From positions 1-6,497 of the forward strand of contig CAAGEG010000095.1 of the NCBI GenBank assembly GCA_900768785.1: DNA of 6,497 nucleotides, read 5' to 3'. Shown piece after piece: positions 4,415 to 6,497 of the stretch. The first letter of the stretch is position 1, and each line of letters begins with the position of its first letter. Source of the stretch: an uncultured Prevotella sp. Its GTDB lineage: Bacteria > Bacteroidota > Bacteroidia > Bacteroidales > Bacteroidaceae. The notes under the pieces are model-generated. The model did no database searches. It worked only from the letters and a program-made list of their open reading frames with translations, and had not been told where the DNA came from. The position numbers were made by a program, and so were the translations under genes.

Positions 4415-5620
4415 TTATCGGATGAGCTGCTTGCTTACCTTGTTGCCCTGACGAACAATGTAAAGTCCGTTTTCAGGATTTTCTACTCTTACACCCTGGA
4501 GATTGAAGTATTCTAATGGTGCTACGCTGTCTTCTACTGAGATTGATTCTACGCCTGTTTTGCCGTCAAAATTAAGTGTCATATTAACTAAGTCAACATT
4601 CATATCGTATGTATAATAGCGATATTTTGATGCATCGAAAGTGCTATAAATAAAAAATCCGTTATTTGTATTTCCTGCAACATATTTCAAATTGACAGTT
4701 TTGGTTTGACCACTTGCTAAAACATCAAATTTCCAATCATCTTTAGGTTCATAAGTATCGCCAAGGCTTTTCCAATCACCTAAAGCGGTATGGAAGCGCA
4801 TTTTAGCATAACCTGATTTATATCCGTTGGTAACTGTCTGTTCTTCACTCGGGTACATTTCAATATTTTTTATGCTATACATACCGCTACCAAGGTATTC
4901 AAATCTCATGCTGCCATCAGCCGGATTCCAAAATGACAATGATTCCTCTGTGTTACCGTCTTTGTCAAAATTATATGTTCCGCTAACGTAAACATTTCCC
5001 ATTGCGTAGATGTTGAGTGGGAAAGATACCGTTTGTTTACCAGAAACATACTTGTCATAATAATAAATTTTGTTTGTTTCAGTTAAGTCGCCTGTTTGGA
5101 TGTCGTTTCCCCATTCACCCGGATAAAATAAGAATTTTGTTCCTTCCGCAACAAGCCAAGAATAAACATTACCCTTTGTTTCAAGTTGTAAAGGTCCTGC
5201 TACAGTACCATTATCAACCCAATTATGAATATCCACTTTTGCCCAATCAGATTTGAAATTGTCAAAACAAACAGGCACAAATTTTGTATAATAGCCATTG
5301 CTGTTATATATACCATTATCTTTGATGTCTAATTCGCCTGTTGGCCAATTTCCATTATTGCTAAATTTTAATTTGTCAAAGGTATCATCTTCAATAGTGA
5401 ATTTGTACAGTTTATCGGCAACTTTGTCTGTTACTGCAACACCAGGTTCCTGGGCATTTTCGTAAGTTGCATCAGATGAACTTTTTAAATAGATGTAAAT
5501 ACCTCCATTATCTGCCCAACTGTAAATGTCTTGGAAATACACAGTACGTGTAGCAGCGTAAGCGAAAGAAGTTGCAAAAAGGCATACTGCAACTAAAAAG
5601 AAGCTGTAAAATTTTTTCAT
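4415..5620 (-). CDS. Secreted multi-module protein with CBM26-like starch-binding modules and a T9SS-like C-terminal tail
   Basis: The 401-residue product begins with a clear Sec signal peptide (MKKFYSFFLVAVCLFATSFA, likely cut after AYA at residue 22). Residues about 25-112 (RTVYFQDIYSWADNGGIYIY, then FDKLKFSNNGNW, DIKDNGIYNSNG) resemble the small starch-binding CBM26-type fold, and about 115-195 (VPVCFDNFKSDWAKVDIHNW, TKFLFYPGEWGNDIQTGDL) look like a second, diverged copy. Residues about 198-352 are beta-rich and unassigned, perhaps another ligand-binding domain as in SusE/SusF-like proteins. The end (EYFNLQGVRVENPENGLYIV, then RQGNKVSKQLIR) is the short C-terminal tail common on exported proteins of Prevotella-like Bacteroidales and resembles a type IX secretion sorting domain. 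No catalytic domain is visible, so a glycan-binding or surface-adhesion role is the best inference. It appears monocistronic, with its own terminator and -7 box. Confidence 0.8.
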   Translation of the reverse strand: MKKFYSFFLVAVCLFATSFAYAATRTVYFQDIYSWADNGGIYIYLKSSSDATYENAQEPGVAVTDKVADKLYKFTIEDDTFDKLKFSNNGNWPTGELDIKDNGIYNSNGYYTKFVPVCFDNFKSDWAKVDIHNWVDNGTVAGPLQLETKGNVYSWLVAEGTKFLFYPGEWGNDIQTGDLTETNKIYYYDKYVSGKQTVSFPLNIYAMGNVYVSGTYNFDKDGNTEESLSFWNPADGSMRFEYLGSGMYSIKNIEMYPSEEQTVTNGYKSGYAKMRFHTALGDWKSLGDTYEPKDDWKFDVLASGQTKTVNLKYVAGNTNNGFFIYSTFDASKYRYYTYDMNVDLVNMTLNFDGKTGVESISVEDSVAPLEYFNLQGVRVENPENGLYIVRQGNKVSKQLIR

Positions 5621-5679
5621 AATGTATAGTTTATTAAGTTATTGATAATTCCTAAAATATAAGTATGATAATGTATAGT
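5619..5679. repeat. 12-bp direct repeat around the start of the exported-protein gene
   Basis: ATAATGTATAGT occurs at 5619-5630, overlapping the start codon on its plus-strand side, and again at 5668-5679 in the leader. The start-to-start spacing is 49 bp. It could be a regulator or leader motif, but the sequence is AT-rich and chance is plausible. Confidence 0.35.
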
Positions 5680-5712
5680 AATTAAGAATAATGTTTTAGG
5701 TTTTTCTGCGTG

Positions 5713-5720
5713 CAAAGTTA
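5713..5720 (-). promoter_or_regulatory. Candidate -7 box of the exported CBM26-like protein gene
   Basis: Minus-strand TAACTTTG (5720-5713) followed by CACG matches TAnnTTTG, with the downstream context TAACTTTGCA shared by other promoters in the window. No good -33 TTG lies 19-21 bp upstream, so the gene may need an activator or use a weak promoter. The leader would be about 85 nt. Confidence 0.45.
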
Positions 5721-5981
5721 CTAAATATTATATTATGTAATGATAATTTAATAAGTTAAAATTTGTTAATTGCGTAAAAGTGAAAATTTTAAAGTGTAGG
5801 GGGTGATTGCGAGGTAAGTAATTTGGTACATACTTTAATATGAGAGTGAGAGGAAATAACCGGCTCGCAACTAAGCACGAACAATTCTGCTCAATGACAG
5901 ACTCCTTCATTTTTTAACATTTCTTATGAAGCAGGCTTAAAAAAAGATTCCTTAATGGCAAAATAATTCAAAGATTGTGTG
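5721..5981. other. Divergent intergenic region, no convincing gene
   Basis: This AT-rich stretch separates two divergently transcribed exported-protein genes. A 60-codon minus-strand frame at 5728-5910 has no signal, domain or ribosome binding site and looks accidental. The only structure noted is a separated inverted repeat, TTGCGAG at 5807-5813 and CTCGCAA at 5864-5870, in a locally more GC-rich patch. Confidence 0.5.
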
Positions 5982-5989
5982 TAACTTTG
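5982..5989 (+). promoter_or_regulatory. Candidate -7 box of the BspA-like LRR gene
   Basis: TAACTTTG in the context GTAACTTTGCA matches TAnnTTTG and is the plus-strand counterpart of the boxes at 528-535 and 5713-5720. No clear -33 TTG lies at 19-21 bp. The leader would be about 55 nt. Confidence 0.45.
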
Positions 5990-6050
5990 CAAAAATTAGT
6001 GACATTAGCATTCTTTTTCAATACTTATAGACATAAAATTTTCCAAAATT

Positions 6051-6497
6051 ATGTTAGCAAAATTTCAATTTTCATTAAGACAATCGGCATGGCTATTAGC
6101 CTTGTTGTTTATAACCTCGGCTCTGCCCGCTCGTGCCCAGAGTGAATTTTATGATGAGTTTTATGGAAACGATTCGGAATATCAGGAGATGACGTTCAAA
6201 TTTGAATACAGCGATGACCTAAACGGTTACATAATAAGCCCTAACAAGTATGACGGATGTGATTGGGATCGGGAGATGAATCTTTACGTGCCGTCAATAC
6301 GCCTACAGGATGGCAAGCCTGTTGTAGCATTGTCCGGATTTGACTCACTCAAGGAACTCAGAGAGATATTTTTCCCTGAGGACTGCCATGTGAAATACAT
6401 CTGCGATTATTGCTTCCAATATTGTAATATGCTTGGAGCTGAAGACCAAGTACTCAACCTTCCCGAAAGTGTCGAAACCATCGGACATTATGCTTTC
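6051..6497 (+). CDS. BspA-like leucine-rich-repeat exported protein, N-terminal part (runs off the window)
   Basis: The ATG at 6051 opens a frame that stays open for 149 codons to the window end. The first 29 residues form a Sec signal peptide (basic SLRQ, then hydrophobic SAWLLALLFITSALPARA, likely cut before Q30 or S31). Residues about 45-95 form a leading region (MTFKFEYSDDLNGYIISPN, LYVPSIRLQDGKPVVALSGF). From about residue 95 the sequence takes on the LRR_5/BspA repeat pattern: LKELREIFFPEDC, then YICDYCFQYCNML, then VLNLPESVETIGHYAF. In Bacteroidota such proteins are usually surface-exposed or secreted and often mediate adhesion; more repeats and probably a C-terminal sorting or anchor region should follow. 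This role is inferred from the family, as only the N-terminus is present. The gene is transcribed divergently from the exported CBM26-like gene. Confidence 0.85.
   Translation, partial: MLAKFQFSLRQSAWLLALLFITSALPARAQSEFYDEFYGNDSEYQEMTFKFEYSDDLNGYIISPNKYDGCDWDREMNLYVPSIRLQDGKPVVALSGFDSLKELREIFFPEDCHVKYICDYCFQYCNMLGAEDQVLNLPESVETIGHYAF

Noticed and set aside
4143..4451. 102-codon plus-strand frame
   Set aside because: Spans the DUF456 promoter, the palindrome and the terminator of the neighbouring gene; no coding character.
5728..5910. 60-codon minus-strand frame beginning MKESVIEQN
   Set aside because: No domain, signal or ribosome binding site, lies in AT-rich divergent intergenic DNA; likely accidental.

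Overview
The window looks like chromosomal DNA from a Bacteroidota bacterium, most likely an animal- or gut-associated Bacteroidales such as Prevotellaceae or Muribaculaceae. The evidence is low GC, absence of strong Shine-Dalgarno sequences, several Bacteroidota-type promoter boxes (TAnnTTTG, some with a TTG 19 bp upstream), a lipoprotein with an LTSC lipobox, a secreted protein ending in a type IX-secretion-like tail, and the start of a BspA-like leucine-rich-repeat protein.

Positions 1-3005 look like an accessory region. It opens with the N-terminal part of a DUF1016/YhcG-type nuclease gene on the minus strand, interrupted by one in-frame stop codon although the frame beyond the stop still encodes recognisable family sequence. 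After about 700 bases of intergenic DNA rich in inverted repeats comes a plus-strand, translationally coupled pair: an Xre-type HTH fused to an ImmA/IrrE-like zinc peptidase, and a PIN-domain ribonuclease with its acidic residues intact. This looks like a toxin-antitoxin-type or stress/defence module with its own promoter, a possible autorepressor operator and two possible terminators. The pair is flanked by two diverged copies, in the same orientation, of a 50-base coding-like sequence (minus-strand reading TDGTxAFDTxxIGC). Their differences fall almost entirely at third codon positions. The downstream copy lies in a 79-codon minus-strand ORF, preceded by the tail of another reading frame broken at an A7 tract in the exact phase of an A AAA AAG slippery site.

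Positions 3048-4220 hold a minus-strand operon: a DUF456 membrane protein followed 13 bases later by a small acidic, coiled-coil lipoprotein. A Bacteroidota-type promoter and a leader with a strong hairpin precede it.

Positions 4365-5720 hold a minus-strand gene for a 401-residue exported protein. It has two apparent starch-binding-like (CBM26-like) modules, a third beta-rich region and a sorting-domain-like C-terminus, and is followed by a clear intrinsic terminator. A divergent intergenic region of about 430 bases separates it from a plus-strand BspA-like LRR surface protein gene, which begins at 6051 and runs off the window. Together these three regions read as accessory/defence DNA next to envelope and surface functions.
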